From contig JAJRPM010000009.1 of assembly GCA_024280775.1 (NCBI GenBank), forward strand, positions 35,741 through 99,740: 64,000 nt of DNA, read 5' to 3'. Positions 54,100-62,219 of this stretch are shown here, piece after piece (position 1 is the stretch's first letter; each line of letters opens with the position of its first letter). Origin of the DNA: Candidatus Zixiibacteriota bacterium (GTDB lineage: Bacteria; Zixibacteria; MSB-5A5; GN15; JACZUZ01). Made by a program: the position numbers and the translations under genes. The notes under the pieces are model-generated. The model had not been told where the DNA came from. It ran no database searches and worked only from the letters and a program-made list of their open reading frames with translations.

Positions 54100-54558
54100 C
54101 TATTTCTTGTGTAACACTCCAAAACTCATAACTATGAATGTGACAATCGAGCCCCATATCATTGTTCCTTTCACTGCTGAGGATTCACAGATGAATCGAG
54201 TCAGGGCAATCGATTCAGGACCAGGGATGATTGTGTTACTGTCAATCCACCAGACCCACAAAGGGTAAAACAAAATGACAAGCAGAAGTCCGATGCGATG
54301 CCAGTGAATCAAATACGTCCGTCCGGGAGGTAGGTCAGCATCGACAATCTCTGTTTCATCAGCCGGTTTATTCAGGATACCATAGAATACGTGAGCGCCA
54401 GCGAACGACATCATGAGCCTTACGAGAGTAGTAATGCCGTCGCACTCAAGACAGAAAGGCAAGGCCTCGCCAAGCCCCAAATCAGCTCCACATTGGTCAA
54501 GCCAAATCCAGACTAGTCGTAACCCGATAAGAAGCGCTATGATTTTCAAGGCTTTCAC
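54100..54558 (-). CDS. membrane protein of unknown function, about four helices
   Basis: A 152-residue protein. Predicted membrane segments: LKIIALLIGLRLVWIWL, TTLVRLMMSFAGAHVFYGIL, IGLLLVILFYPLWVWWI and GTMIWGSIVTFIVMSFGVL. A cysteine-rich loop (CGADLGLGEALPFCLEC) lies between the first two. It overlaps the HerA-like ATPase start region by 4 bases (ATGA) and so is coupled to it. It could anchor the ATPase at the membrane. No family recognised. Confidence 0.65.
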   Translation of the reverse strand: MKALKIIALLIGLRLVWIWLDQCGADLGLGEALPFCLECDGITTLVRLMMSFAGAHVFYGILNKPADETEIVDADLPPGRTYLIHWHRIGLLLVILFYPLWVWWIDSNTIIPGPESIALTRFICESSAVKGTMIWGSIVTFIVMSFGVLHKK

Positions 54559-56660
54559 TTGGTTATCTCCAGTGTGTCAATTAGATCTCCGGCTAGAACT
54601 ACTCTGATTGGACATATAGCCGGGTTCGTCTTTGTGAATGTTTCAATCGCATCCAATAGAGGACGTTTCATCTTTCGCTCTGTGACAGCAAAGACAATCT
54701 CAGCTACGTCTGAATCCTCAGCCGTATCTTTTCTGAGGTTACTGAGCTCTTTTTCAAGTGGATAACTCGAGCAAACTTCGATGTACTTGACTACGTTCCC
54801 TCTCTGACTGCACACATCAATCAGCTTGCCATTGCTGGTGTAGTATTCGATTGTTGCCTTGCAACCCTGAAGTCGCTCACTAGCGGCGATTCGGTGTGCA
54901 GCTAACTTATGTAAGTAGGCGCCCTTTGATTTCCACTTGGGCTGTTGACGATTTATGGATTCGTAGCCGAAGTCGCGTATTTCCCACAAACAGATATTGG
55001 CTCTGCCTCGTGGTAATTCGTGCCGAAGTATTAAGCCAGCATTGAGGGCTTCCTTTTCCGCCTTCAAGAGTGTCGCAGCGCCTCGAATCCCAGCTAAACT
55101 TGCCGCTTCATGCCGAAATAAGAATGGCATTCTAAAGTCAGCCTGAGCTGTGATAATTCGCAAAGCATTGTCCATAGCGACACTATTGAGTCGGGGCGCG
55201 CTAGATTCTTCCAATGTTTTGTGACTTACACATGAGGAGAGAAGCTCCGCATTTGGACTCCCGTGCGTATTCATCGCAGACTGTCGGGTCACAGGCGATG
55301 ACTCATCTATGAATCCTTTCCTTGATTCCTTTGATAATGCTTCCAACTCTTGTGGACTAAGATGCGCTTCTTCACCTTTGAAGGTTACCTTGGCCGTGAA
55401 CGCTTCCGCACATCGATTGTCCTTTACCACTGCAGAGCCTGGCTTGCCAATCTTCCGCATATACTCACGTTGCTTCCCACTCAATCCAACACAAGACCCA
55501 AAGCTCTCGTAGTCACTACCAAGACCAAGTCCACCAACTGCGATTTTGGTTGCCGTGTTGGCCAGAATACTATCTGATAGGTTCATGCTTTGGCTAGCGA
55601 ATATCACTCCTATTCCAAAAGCCCGACATTGCTGGAAATAATCGAGCAATATCGACGTATTCTTGCCGACACTTTTTGGAAAGATTGGTGACGCTTCATC
55701 GAAGACAAACAATACTTCAAGCTTGTCACTACGTAAGTTGTTACAGATTCTATAGAGCAATACTTTCGCAAAATATACTGCTATCCACAAACTTTGGACT
55801 AGATTTGGAATCCCGGCTAGGTTTACCGTACAACCTGTTGACATCAGTTTATCCCAGTTTAGATGGGATTCAGCCGATGCAGAGTCACCTAGCATTGTTG
55901 CTAACCAATCGACTCTATCATGAAGCCGGGAGGTTATGTCCCGCGAGGAGCCACGATTTGCGAAAAGTCGTTTTTTCAAGCGCTTCTTAAGTACAGCCAT
56001 CGTTGGATATTGATTATCTAATCCGTCTTGAACCCCTGATTCAAGCAAGACATCTACCAGTTGGCTTTGCGCCGCCGCTCTCAGCCCAAAACTCGTGATA
56101 AACAACTCCGATAGAATGTTAAACCATAGATACGGTTTCACACCAGGTGGAGGAGCAAGTAAATTGTCCAGAAAGTCATTCAAAAGGAAATAGGGTATTC
56201 CACGGTTAACGGCTATTCGGTCAAAATCTGATTTCCGATCTGCAATGAATAACGCTACATCCTGTACTTGAATGATGATGGACTTAATAATTACGCTTTT
56301 CCCACCGCCAGTCTTCCCGCAGATCAGCAAATGTTGCGTTAACGACGAACTAGGTATGCGCCATTCTGCGTTGGTGTGCTTTACATAGCCTAGGGAAATC
56401 TCTCCACTCAGGTTGTCCTCAATCATTGAGTTTGTGCGTGTAAAGGAGTCGGAGTTTAGAGCGTCTTCTACGTCATATTTGCGTATAGCTTCAACAACTA
56501 GCTGACGGCAATCGAAATCACCGGGATTTACCTGTAATTGTTGCAAGGCCGAATGAATCACCGGCTTTTTCGCAAGCTTGCGCTTCGCGCATTCCAGCCA
56601 CAAGTCGGAACCTACTCCGGAAGCGGTCCTTAATGAGGTGTTATTTCGCTTGAGAATCAT
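54555..56660 (-). CDS. HerA/FtsK-type ATPase (DUF87-like) with possible nuclease-fold C-terminus
   Basis: A 701-residue protein. Walker A is ICGKTGGGKS (about 113-122) and Walker B FVFDEAS (319-324), with the arginine/sensor segment FASQS, all as in HerA/VirD4-like hexameric DNA translocases. Residues about 500-570 look like a winged-helix-type linker. Residues about 580-690 (GKLIDVCSQ, VKYIEVCSS) suggest a PD-(D/E)xK-like fold with Asp615 and Glu628, but the usual Lys is a Cys (EVC), so any nuclease activity is doubtful. It follows the zinc-binding protein by 6 bases and overlaps the membrane protein gene by 4. Confidence 0.82.
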   Translation of the reverse strand: MILKRNNTSLRTASGVGSDLWLECAKRKLAKKPVIHSALQQLQVNPGDFDCRQLVVEAIRKYDVEDALNSDSFTRTNSMIEDNLSGEISLGYVKHTNAEWRIPSSSLTQHLLICGKTGGGKSVIIKSIIIQVQDVALFIADRKSDFDRIAVNRGIPYFLLNDFLDNLLAPPPGVKPYLWFNILSELFITSFGLRAAAQSQLVDVLLESGVQDGLDNQYPTMAVLKKRLKKRLFANRGSSRDITSRLHDRVDWLATMLGDSASAESHLNWDKLMSTGCTVNLAGIPNLVQSLWIAVYFAKVLLYRICNNLRSDKLEVLFVFDEASPIFPKSVGKNTSILLDYFQQCRAFGIGVIFASQSMNLSDSILANTATKIAVGGLGLGSDYESFGSCVGLSGKQREYMRKIGKPGSAVVKDNRCAEAFTAKVTFKGEEAHLSPQELEALSKESRKGFIDESSPVTRQSAMNTHGSPNAELLSSCVSHKTLEESSAPRLNSVAMDNALRIITAQADFRMPFLFRHEAASLAGIRGAATLLKAEKEALNAGLILRHELPRGRANICLWEIRDFGYESINRQQPKWKSKGAYLHKLAAHRIAASERLQGCKATIEYYTSNGKLIDVCSQRGNVVKYIEVCSSYPLEKELSNLRKDTAEDSDVAEIVFAVTERKMKRPLLDAIETFTKTNPAICPIRVVLAGDLIDTLEITK

Positions 56661-56666
56661 GATTTC

Positions 56667-57065
56667 TTACCCCTTACGTTCCACAAACGGATCGATGATG
56701 AGTTTTCTGAGGATGAGAATCTTTCTGCGCCGCTCGAGGTAACTGGCGCAACTCGGGCAGACTGTCAATCCTTCTCGTCTTTGACTACATGGCAGACAGA
56801 CAACACGATTACACAAGCCGCAGACAGCCGCCATGTCATCTGTCGCAAAACTGTGACACGTCTGACACTGAGAGGTGATTGACTTAAAATCATGCGGAAG
56901 TTTCCCGAGCACAACCAGCATTTCATGAGTCTCCTTAGAACCAATGTTTCCATCCTCAAAGAAAATGGAGTGTTCTTCGGATTCCATGGAGATCTTTCCA
57001 TTTGGCCCGCGAAACACCGTTCGCTCTCTTCGAAGCCGTTGCCGATTGTTTGGTTTATTGCTCAT
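56667..57065 (-). CDS. eight-cysteine treble-clef (RING/FYVE-like) protein
   Basis: A 132-residue protein. Eight cysteines at 67, 70, 82, 85, 90, 93, 103 and 106 give CxxC-x11-CxxC-x4-CxxC-x9-CxxC, a binuclear treble-clef spacing close to FYVE/RING-type zinc fingers. The first 65 residues are basic then acidic and lack a known domain; the last 25 are basic. AGGGG lies about 8 bases before ATG 57065. It leads the operon containing the E1-, E2- and JAB-like genes, where a RING-like protein would suit an E3 role. No E3 activity is shown. Confidence 0.72.
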   Translation of the reverse strand: MSNKPNNRQRLRRERTVFRGPNGKISMESEEHSIFFEDGNIGSKETHEMLVVLGKLPHDFKSITSQCQTCHSFATDDMAAVCGLCNRVVCLPCSQRREGLTVCPSCASYLERRRKILILRKLIIDPFVERKG

Positions 57066-57366
57066 GATTTTCCCCTAAACTGACGCTTTCTAACCGTGTT
57101 TTTCGCTTTCTCTTTCAACTTCATATCACTCAAGCTATTCGACGAACTCTCCTGCTGGGTATAAGCATTCGAGAAATCGACATCCTTGAGAAACCGTGAC
57201 GATGATTGTCACTAAAGATATCAGAACATCGCCGCTTTTACGATAAGTGATTTCAGCCAGGCTGAAGCAGAGTGGAAAGCAGAAACTGGGCGGAGTTTGG
57301 GCCGCCAAAAGGTTATTTCAATGAGATTGAATGGAGAAGTAAAGCTTGCTATTGGGTCAGCGTGGC
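57066..57366. other. 300-bp gap upstream of the ubiquitin-like operon
   Basis: No gene. It contains a short hairpin-forming AGCCAGGCT palindrome near 57255 and should contain the promoter of the operon that starts at 57065. I see no clear -35/-10 pair. Confidence 0.4.
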
Positions 57367-58071
57367 TTAGGCTGTCGCAAGCACGTGACGTAACATACGG
57401 TCTCTGGCTGAGCCAGTGACTGGTGATATTAGGCAGGTTTTAAGAGTCGGATTGAGGGAGATATGACGATTCTCGACTGTCCACCAGTCTCTCTTGCCAC
57501 TCTTCGCTCGTATCGGAAGCTGATTGAGAATCTTCTTCAGGTTGTCACCCATCCTGCTACGGATGCCAGCAGAAGTGTTCTCGTTTACGAACGGACCACC
57601 TATTGATTCATGTAGTCTTTCAAACGAGATAGAGCGGTCATTAGTTCGTAACAAACACACAAGGACTCGATATTTAATCGTGTCTGTGTTCCTCATTGGA
57701 ATTTCTTTGACCCCAAAATGAATACACGGATCACCTTCTTTAATCAAAATATCAAAGGATTGTATAAGTTGCCTGCTCAACCACTTCCGCAATTCATGTT
57801 CAGACATATCGTCCTGATGAACACGATTGACATACACTTTGAAAATCTTATCGAGGCCCAATTGGTTTCTAAATCCATCGTTATCTTCAATAGATATGAG
57901 TTGCTCACAAATTGACTGCACTAGGGACTTAAGTTCCGCTGTTAGTGTCGCTTGACGCAAGTACGTTTCCACCGCCGCCTTTTGTCTAGACAAGTCGCCA
58001 GCAATCAACGAGGTATGAATTCGCTCATTGATTTCCGCCAAGACACGCATGACTATTGGTAATTGTTGCAT
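57367..58071 (-). CDS. hypothetical protein with winged-helix-like C-terminus
   Basis: About 234 residues, starting at ATG 58071 with AGAGGAAA upstream (an in-frame TTG at 58113 lacks a site). Mostly helical at first. The part from about 140 on (KYRVLVCLLRTNDRSISFERL and later RSRMGDNLKKILNQLP) resembles a transcriptional-regulator winged domain of the response-regulator type: a Val-Leu-Val stretch, a recognition-like helix, then a wing ending in Tyr/Trp (WWTVENRHISLNP). Family not recognised. Lies between the two element operons, so it could regulate one. Confidence 0.6.
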   Translation of the reverse strand: MQQLPIVMRVLAEINERIHTSLIAGDLSRQKAAVETYLRQATLTAELKSLVQSICEQLISIEDNDGFRNQLGLDKIFKVYVNRVHQDDMSEHELRKWLSRQLIQSFDILIKEGDPCIHFGVKEIPMRNTDTIKYRVLVCLLRTNDRSISFERLHESIGGPFVNENTSAGIRSRMGDNLKKILNQLPIRAKSGKRDWWTVENRHISLNPTLKTCLISPVTGSARDRMLRHVLATA

Positions 58072-58439
58072 TATCGATTTCCTCTTACTTGAGGTATCGA
58101 CGACATTGTTCAAGAGTTTATAAACTTTTCGGTTTTGCCATATTGAAGTGTAAATCTTCAGATTTGGGAGGGAAACGTTACGAGCGTTCTTTCACATGCT
58201 TTGATTATATCCAAGCATAGAGATTCGGGCATGACAGACCTTTTTATTGCTCTATTTTTCCCGCTTTCCCATTGATCGAAGCGAATAAATGGACCCGACA
58301 GTTTATTGCGCCAGGTTATCGGTGGATGATAACTCCAAATATCTGCAGCTTTTAGTATAGGATGCCCATACGCGCCATAGAAAACTGTTACAAATGTCTT
58401 ACCTAGTACAAAACGTAGCCGAAAACAGCTCCAAAACCT
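58072..58439. other. 370-bp gap between element operons
   Basis: No gene; AT-rich. It would contain the promoter of the winged-helix-like gene and the end of the ATPase operon. No repeat or terminator was recognised. Confidence 0.4.
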
Positions 58440-58769
58440 TCACTTGCTCGCGGAGGTTTCATCTTGGGAAGTATTCTTCTTTCTAATCAAACCTTTCTTG
58501 ATCGCCCCGCCATATTTCTCAACACTTCCCGAATACACTTTCCGAAACCTCATCCGATAGCGATTGAACCTTGGTGTCGAGATTTCCCGAGTCCAAAACA
58601 CTACTATCTTTTCATCAGGCTTCAAACCGTATTCTTTGATTAGAATCTTTGGAATAGTGGCATACGGAAACTTGAAAGTTGTGACATAGACCGCCTTGCG
58701 TAGGTTTTTCCACTGCTTTGGAACGTCTGAATCGATAGAGTACACCGGTACCAAGCGCTTTATTATCAA
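58440..58769 (-). CDS. small basic hypothetical protein
   Basis: A 109-residue protein beginning at TTG 58769; no ATG or GTG gives a better start. The core FPYATIPKILIKEYGLKPDEKIVVFW, in part (IPKILIKEYGLKPDEKIVV), reads like an AbrB/SpoVT-type swapped-hairpin motif: 'ip+.l...lgl..gd.v.v'. After it comes a basic stretch (RFNRYRMRFRKVYSG). A DNA-binding antitoxin-like or regulatory role is therefore possible. It follows the HerA-like gene by 35 bases. Confidence 0.55.
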   Translation of the reverse strand: MIIKRLVPVYSIDSDVPKQWKNLRKAVYVTTFKFPYATIPKILIKEYGLKPDEKIVVFWTREISTPRFNRYRMRFRKVYSGSVEKYGGAIKKGLIRKKNTSQDETSASK

Positions 58770-58804
58770 TACGATTCTCTTACCCTAAGGGATACCTACA
58801 GAAC

Positions 58805-60133
58805 TTATTTACCAACCCCTGCCCTCCTTTCAATACCAAATAGTGGAAACTTAACCTGCACCGGGTCGGGGAATCTATCCTTCATTTTTACCAGAGCATG
58901 GCCGACTTTGAGCTTATCAATGTACTGCTGCTCATCTTGACGTAGACTCATCGCGCGAGCCATTGCAGCTATATCTTTGCCATTCCCCAGTGTGAAACAA
59001 ATCTTGGTGTTGGTATTAGCAAGCAAGGAATCGCTCAGCTTACCCGGCTCCTGATCAATTGCAATAATGGACTCACCGAATTCTCTGATCATTCTGATTG
59101 TAGACTCGACAACTGTTTCTTCTCCCATGATTTGTTCCTTATGACCTGAAGCAATGTGATGCGCTTCTTCTATTACAATAGCGTGTTTGAAATCATTCCT
59201 GCTACTTTGAGATTTGCGGTAATGATAGATCCAGAGAAGTAAAGCTTCGGTAACAAAGATTTTCTCAATCGTGGCCAAATTATCAAGTTCAATAACAACT
59301 TGTTGATTCAATAACTCACCGAGGTTTTGATTTCCGCGTATATCCACAATATCACCCATTAGCCCGGGAAAGGTCAGACTCGCCAGGGAACGTTTAGCAG
59401 AACTCATCCAAAGCATTTCTCGACCACGGACAAACTCTTTAAGCAGTATTTTTTGAACATCGTGAAATGTCGGGTAAGCGGTCTTTCCGTCATAGACACC
59501 AAAACGTTTGTACAGCTCGTCAATTCCCTTCCTGAAGTAGTATTCAGCCCCGTGGGCAAAGAAATAAGCGTGCTTTAGAACATCTACCAGAAGTGTCAAC
59601 CAATGCCTTGCCTGTGTACCAGGTGGAGGAATAAGCGGGTTGAACTTGAAGCTACAATCTGCATCGCCTAATCTAAATACATTCAACTCCTTGAATTCAG
59701 GCAAGCTCTTCAAATGTCTGTAATTCTGCTTCCAGTCAAAGATCAAGAAGGGCTTATCGCGTAGAGCCAATTCTCTGAGAATATTGTAAGTCTGATTGGT
59801 CTTTCCAACACCGGTCATTCCTACAATCAGGATATGACGCGGGAAATCCTCGTCAGTGAGACCAACCTTGGCATATACTTGATCAGGGTAAATCACATCC
59901 CCAAGTGGGTATTTGCCTTTAAGAAGTTCTGGAGCTGGAGGAGGTAAACGAATCGGGTCTGCATAAGAAACTCCTAGTTCACGTTCACTGATAGAACGTA
60001 GAAGTTGTTTGTTTTCTAGTACCTCTAGCGGAGTTCTGGAAGTAAGCCACCAATTCCATAGGCTCTCCGCTTGGCCACCGAGTTGTGGCTCAAGTTTTCT
60101 GGTGAGATCTTTGATTTCATCTATTTCCGCCAT
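58805..60133 (-). CDS. second HerA-like ATPase (DUF87)
   Basis: A 442-residue protein. Walker A IVGMTGVGKT (about 103-112), Walker B AIVIEEAHHIAS, a sensor/R-finger region near FGESIIAIDQEP (cf. HerA 'fglgl..atQrp'), and late ALVKM. All are typical of the HerA/DUF87 group of DNA-pumping ATPases. The N-terminal 95 residues have no barrel resembling HerA's HAS domain that I can identify. ATG 60133 overlaps the upstream coiled-coil gene; the frame extends to 60187. Likely works with the element's transfer or maintenance genes. Confidence 0.85.
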   Translation of the reverse strand: MAEIDEIKDLTRKLEPQLGGQAESLWNWWLTSRTPLEVLENKQLLRSISERELGVSYADPIRLPPPAPELLKGKYPLGDVIYPDQVYAKVGLTDEDFPRHILIVGMTGVGKTNQTYNILRELALRDKPFLIFDWKQNYRHLKSLPEFKELNVFRLGDADCSFKFNPLIPPPGTQARHWLTLLVDVLKHAYFFAHGAEYYFRKGIDELYKRFGVYDGKTAYPTFHDVQKILLKEFVRGREMLWMSSAKRSLASLTFPGLMGDIVDIRGNQNLGELLNQQVVIELDNLATIEKIFVTEALLLWIYHYRKSQSSRNDFKHAIVIEEAHHIASGHKEQIMGEETVVESTIRMIREFGESIIAIDQEPGKLSDSLLANTNTKICFTLGNGKDIAAMARAMSLRQDEQQYIDKLKVGHALVKMKDRFPDPVQVKFPLFGIERRAGVGK

Positions 60134-60512
60134 GGTAGTTTGTCTTTTTATCACCGAGCAAAGCGGCGCGGGTCTTCTCGCGCGCATGATCAGCCTTTGC
60201 CTCTTGCATCAAGCGCTCCAAGAACGCCATATCACTCCAGGCAGAGACATTTTCTATCGCCTGTTGTTGTTTTAATCTCTTGATTGAGTCGTGATGTTGA
60301 TGAGATATAGTTATGTCAGCCTGATAGCGAAGTCGCCATAGACTACACTTCTCTTGACGCAAACTGGATTCTATTTCCGATTGTATTTGCTGATTCAGCG
60401 CTTCCCTGTTGGCGATTTGTCGCTCAAGTAATTCAATACGAGCTTCAAGACTCTTGGCCGGTTGTGAGAAGAGCGCATCAATTGGTTTCTCATTTGTGTG
60501 TTTTACGCTCAT
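60117..60512 (-). CDS. coiled-coil protein
   Basis: A 131-residue soluble protein, starting at ATG 60512 with AGAGG about 6 bases upstream. A heptad region (SLEARIELLERQIANREALNQ, in part; then QQIQSEIESSLRQEK) forms a coiled coil, and the rest is Gln/Lys/His-rich and helical. No family known. It overlaps the HerA-like gene start by 17 bases, suggesting they are made together. Confidence 0.6.
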   Translation of the reverse strand: MSVKHTNEKPIDALFSQPAKSLEARIELLERQIANREALNQQIQSEIESSLRQEKCSLWRLRYQADITISHQHHDSIKRLKQQQAIENVSAWSDMAFLERLMQEAKADHAREKTRAALLGDKKTNYHGGNR

Positions 60513-60538
60513 GGGTAACCTCTTTTTTCCGTATCTCG

Positions 60539-60835
60539 TCAATACGCCTGGAAACTCACCTGCAACTCCATAACCGCTCTAGCAATACACTCTCCACGCT
60601 CGGTGAGAATAATGATCTTGCGATTGTGATGTCGTTTAAGGATAACCAACCCCTGACGCTCCAGCTTACTAAGAACCTGTCGAATATGCGTTCGTGAGCC
60701 TCCGAGGGTTCGTATTAGATACGACCCGTAACGGTTATGGTTGGACGCCTTGCATATTTCTATCAGCATGCGTTGCCAGCGTGGGATGGTGAGTTTGGGA
60801 GACATGGTGTTGAGTAAATTTCCTTTAGTGAACAT
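60539..60835 (-). CDS. winged-helix (MarR-like) DNA-binding protein
   Basis: About 98 residues from ATG 60835. The C-terminal part has RTLGGSRTHIRQVLSKLERQGLV followed by HHNRKIIILTERGE, in parts, a MarR-type recognition helix and wing (SKLERQGLV, IILTERGE). The frame runs further upstream to 61069, but that stretch overlaps the preceding gene in another frame. It overlaps the upstream gene by 11 bases. A regulator or replication-partition adaptor of the element. Confidence 0.62.
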   Translation of the reverse strand: MFTKGNLLNTMSPKLTIPRWQRMLIEICKASNHNRYGSYLIRTLGGSRTHIRQVLSKLERQGLVILKRHHNRKIIILTERGECIARAVMELQVSFQAY

Positions 60836-61478
60836 GAAGAGGCGCTGGTTTTGGCAGAAGATTCTTTCTCTGATCATACCAACTATTGGCATATTTCCAG
60901 TTTTTTCTTCCAGCTTCTGTTGAAATATCCAATTCGTAAGTTTCGTGGTCAGCGTTGATAAGCGCCGCATGGATATTGTGGATACACAAATTGGTATACG
61001 CGATACGGTAGAGCCGAAGGTCACTTTCTGAGCCAAAGAGTAGTGCATTCGGCGCAATTCGCTGAGCAACCATCATCAGTCTTCCAGTGCTTGCGTAAGG
61101 GACAAAAACGCTTTTAACCGCGTCGGTTTCTTTGATGAAGGTTCTTGCAATATCTTCGACCACTGAATATGGGGCAATTCTGGGTGTTCTAAAATCACTC
61201 CTCAAGTTCTCACGGCAGTACTCAGTATACAAATCCCCGAGGTGGTCATAATAATCAGAGGACAGTAACTCCGAGTCATGCAGCCTCAAGACCCGCTCAG
61301 AGAACTCCCGGTCAGCATGAAGCCATTCAAACTTGTGATTGACTTTGTAAAACAGACTTCCACGCGCCTCAGTGGCAATAAATTCAATAAATCTGTCCCA
61401 GCCAATAAACTCTCCCGGGAACTTGTCAGTAAAGACGCTTAGTATGTCTTCCAGCATAGTCCTGACTATTTGTTTCAT
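60825..61478 (-). CDS. degenerate N6-DNA-methylase-like protein
   Basis: A 217-residue protein. It resembles plasmid/phage N-6 DNA methyltransferases: DHLGDLYTEYCRENLRSDFR (the start of the fold), RTPRIAPYSVVEDIA for the usual FTPxxV, and YRIAYTNLCIHNIHA for the NL-x-HG block. The SAM loop, normally DPACGSGxLL, is VPYASTGRLM, and no (N/D)PP[YF] catalytic motif is seen. Methylation is therefore unlikely. It may be a binding-only relic or a repurposed Rossmann domain. Confidence 0.6.
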   Translation of the reverse strand: MKQIVRTMLEDILSVFTDKFPGEFIGWDRFIEFIATEARGSLFYKVNHKFEWLHADREFSERVLRLHDSELLSSDYYDHLGDLYTEYCRENLRSDFRTPRIAPYSVVEDIARTFIKETDAVKSVFVPYASTGRLMMVAQRIAPNALLFGSESDLRLYRIAYTNLCIHNIHAALINADHETYELDISTEAGRKNWKYANSWYDQRKNLLPKPAPLHVH

Positions 61479-61516
61479 TGTATTGTTTCATAAACACTTC
61501 CTTTTTTTCTTAGAAT

Positions 61517-61852
61517 CTAGTCTTCTATTACTCGCACTCGATAATCATCAATTCCAGGGTGACTGAGTTCAAGCGTTGTTTGAATTGTACCAGCCTTACG
61601 TAGAGCGGAGGATACCGAACGCCAGAGCGCCCAGGAGTTGATAAACAGAGCTTTGCCCTCTTTACACTCCAGCACATATTTGTAATCAGCGCCTGGGAGA
61701 TTGTCCTGTTTGTCTTTGTTCTTGATTCGTTTCAACTTTGCTACTTTCAACTCCGGTATGGTTTCGCCAACACGTAACGTGTAGTATTGATTGTTGAGAT
61801 TTAGGTCGAGAATTGACAGCTCTTCTGAGGATGGACGGTATTCAGTTTCCAT
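61517..61852 (-). CDS. hypothetical protein of the mobile element
   Basis: About 111 residues from ATG 61852; the frame extends to 61924. Beta-rich (YYTLRVGETIPELKVAKLKRI, in part; then YKYVLECKEGKALFINSW). No recognised family. It overlaps the next upstream gene by 11 bases. It could be a single-stranded-nucleic-acid-binding protein by size and strand pattern, but that is a guess. Confidence 0.5.
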   Translation of the reverse strand: METEYRPSSEELSILDLNLNNQYYTLRVGETIPELKVAKLKRIKNKDKQDNLPGADYKYVLECKEGKALFINSWALWRSVSSALRKAGTIQTTLELSHPGIDDYRVRVIED

Positions 61853-62066
61853 TCTCGTCTGTTTCCTTCTGTTTAATTGCATTTCGTGAATCAATTGAAG
61901 TAATTCGGTCGTTGACCAAGACAAATAGTTTCTTCAGTCTGATCAACTCCGCCTCATGGTCGGCTTCGCTTTCCATCACCACGCTTACTTTGTCCTCCAG
62001 CTTCCAAAGTTCCTCGCGCAGTAAAGCCAAGTTCAACGTGTCCTCTCTATTTGTTTTGAAAACCAT
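61842..62066 (-). CDS. small coiled-coil protein
   Basis: A 74-residue, charged, all-helical protein (LREELWKLEDKVSVVMESEA, then AELIRLKKLFVLVNDRI). Likely a dimeric coiled coil. It starts 54 bases after a 14-bp palindrome with TATATA-like sequence between, and so may be the first gene of the downstream operon. Function unknown. Confidence 0.5.
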   Translation of the reverse strand: MVFKTNREDTLNLALLREELWKLEDKVSVVMESEADHEAELIRLKKLFVLVNDRITSIDSRNAIKQKETDENGN

Positions 62067-62119
62067 GCTTTTTCTAAGGCAGTCACATTTATATATATTG
62101 TGTCATTTTCGGGGGATAA

Positions 62120-62133
62120 CACTGTAAACAGTG
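62120..62133. promoter_or_regulatory. 14-bp perfect palindrome, possible operator
   Basis: CACTGTAAACAGTG: CACTGT and ACAGTG arms around AA. It sits upstream of the coiled-coil gene at 62066, with TATATATA at about 62089-62096 between, as expected for an operator next to a reverse-strand -10 box. Confidence 0.45.
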
Positions 62134-62219
62134 GATTGCAGAAGACAGGAAAAGGAATCCAAGAAGAGCGTGGGTTGAGAAGAAAAAGTTGATAATTGAA
62201 ACCAATACACCGTATAGCC

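Noticed and set aside
61566..62127. Forward-strand frames over the element's small genes
   Set aside because: They mirror reverse-strand genes that have better starts, overlaps and composition.
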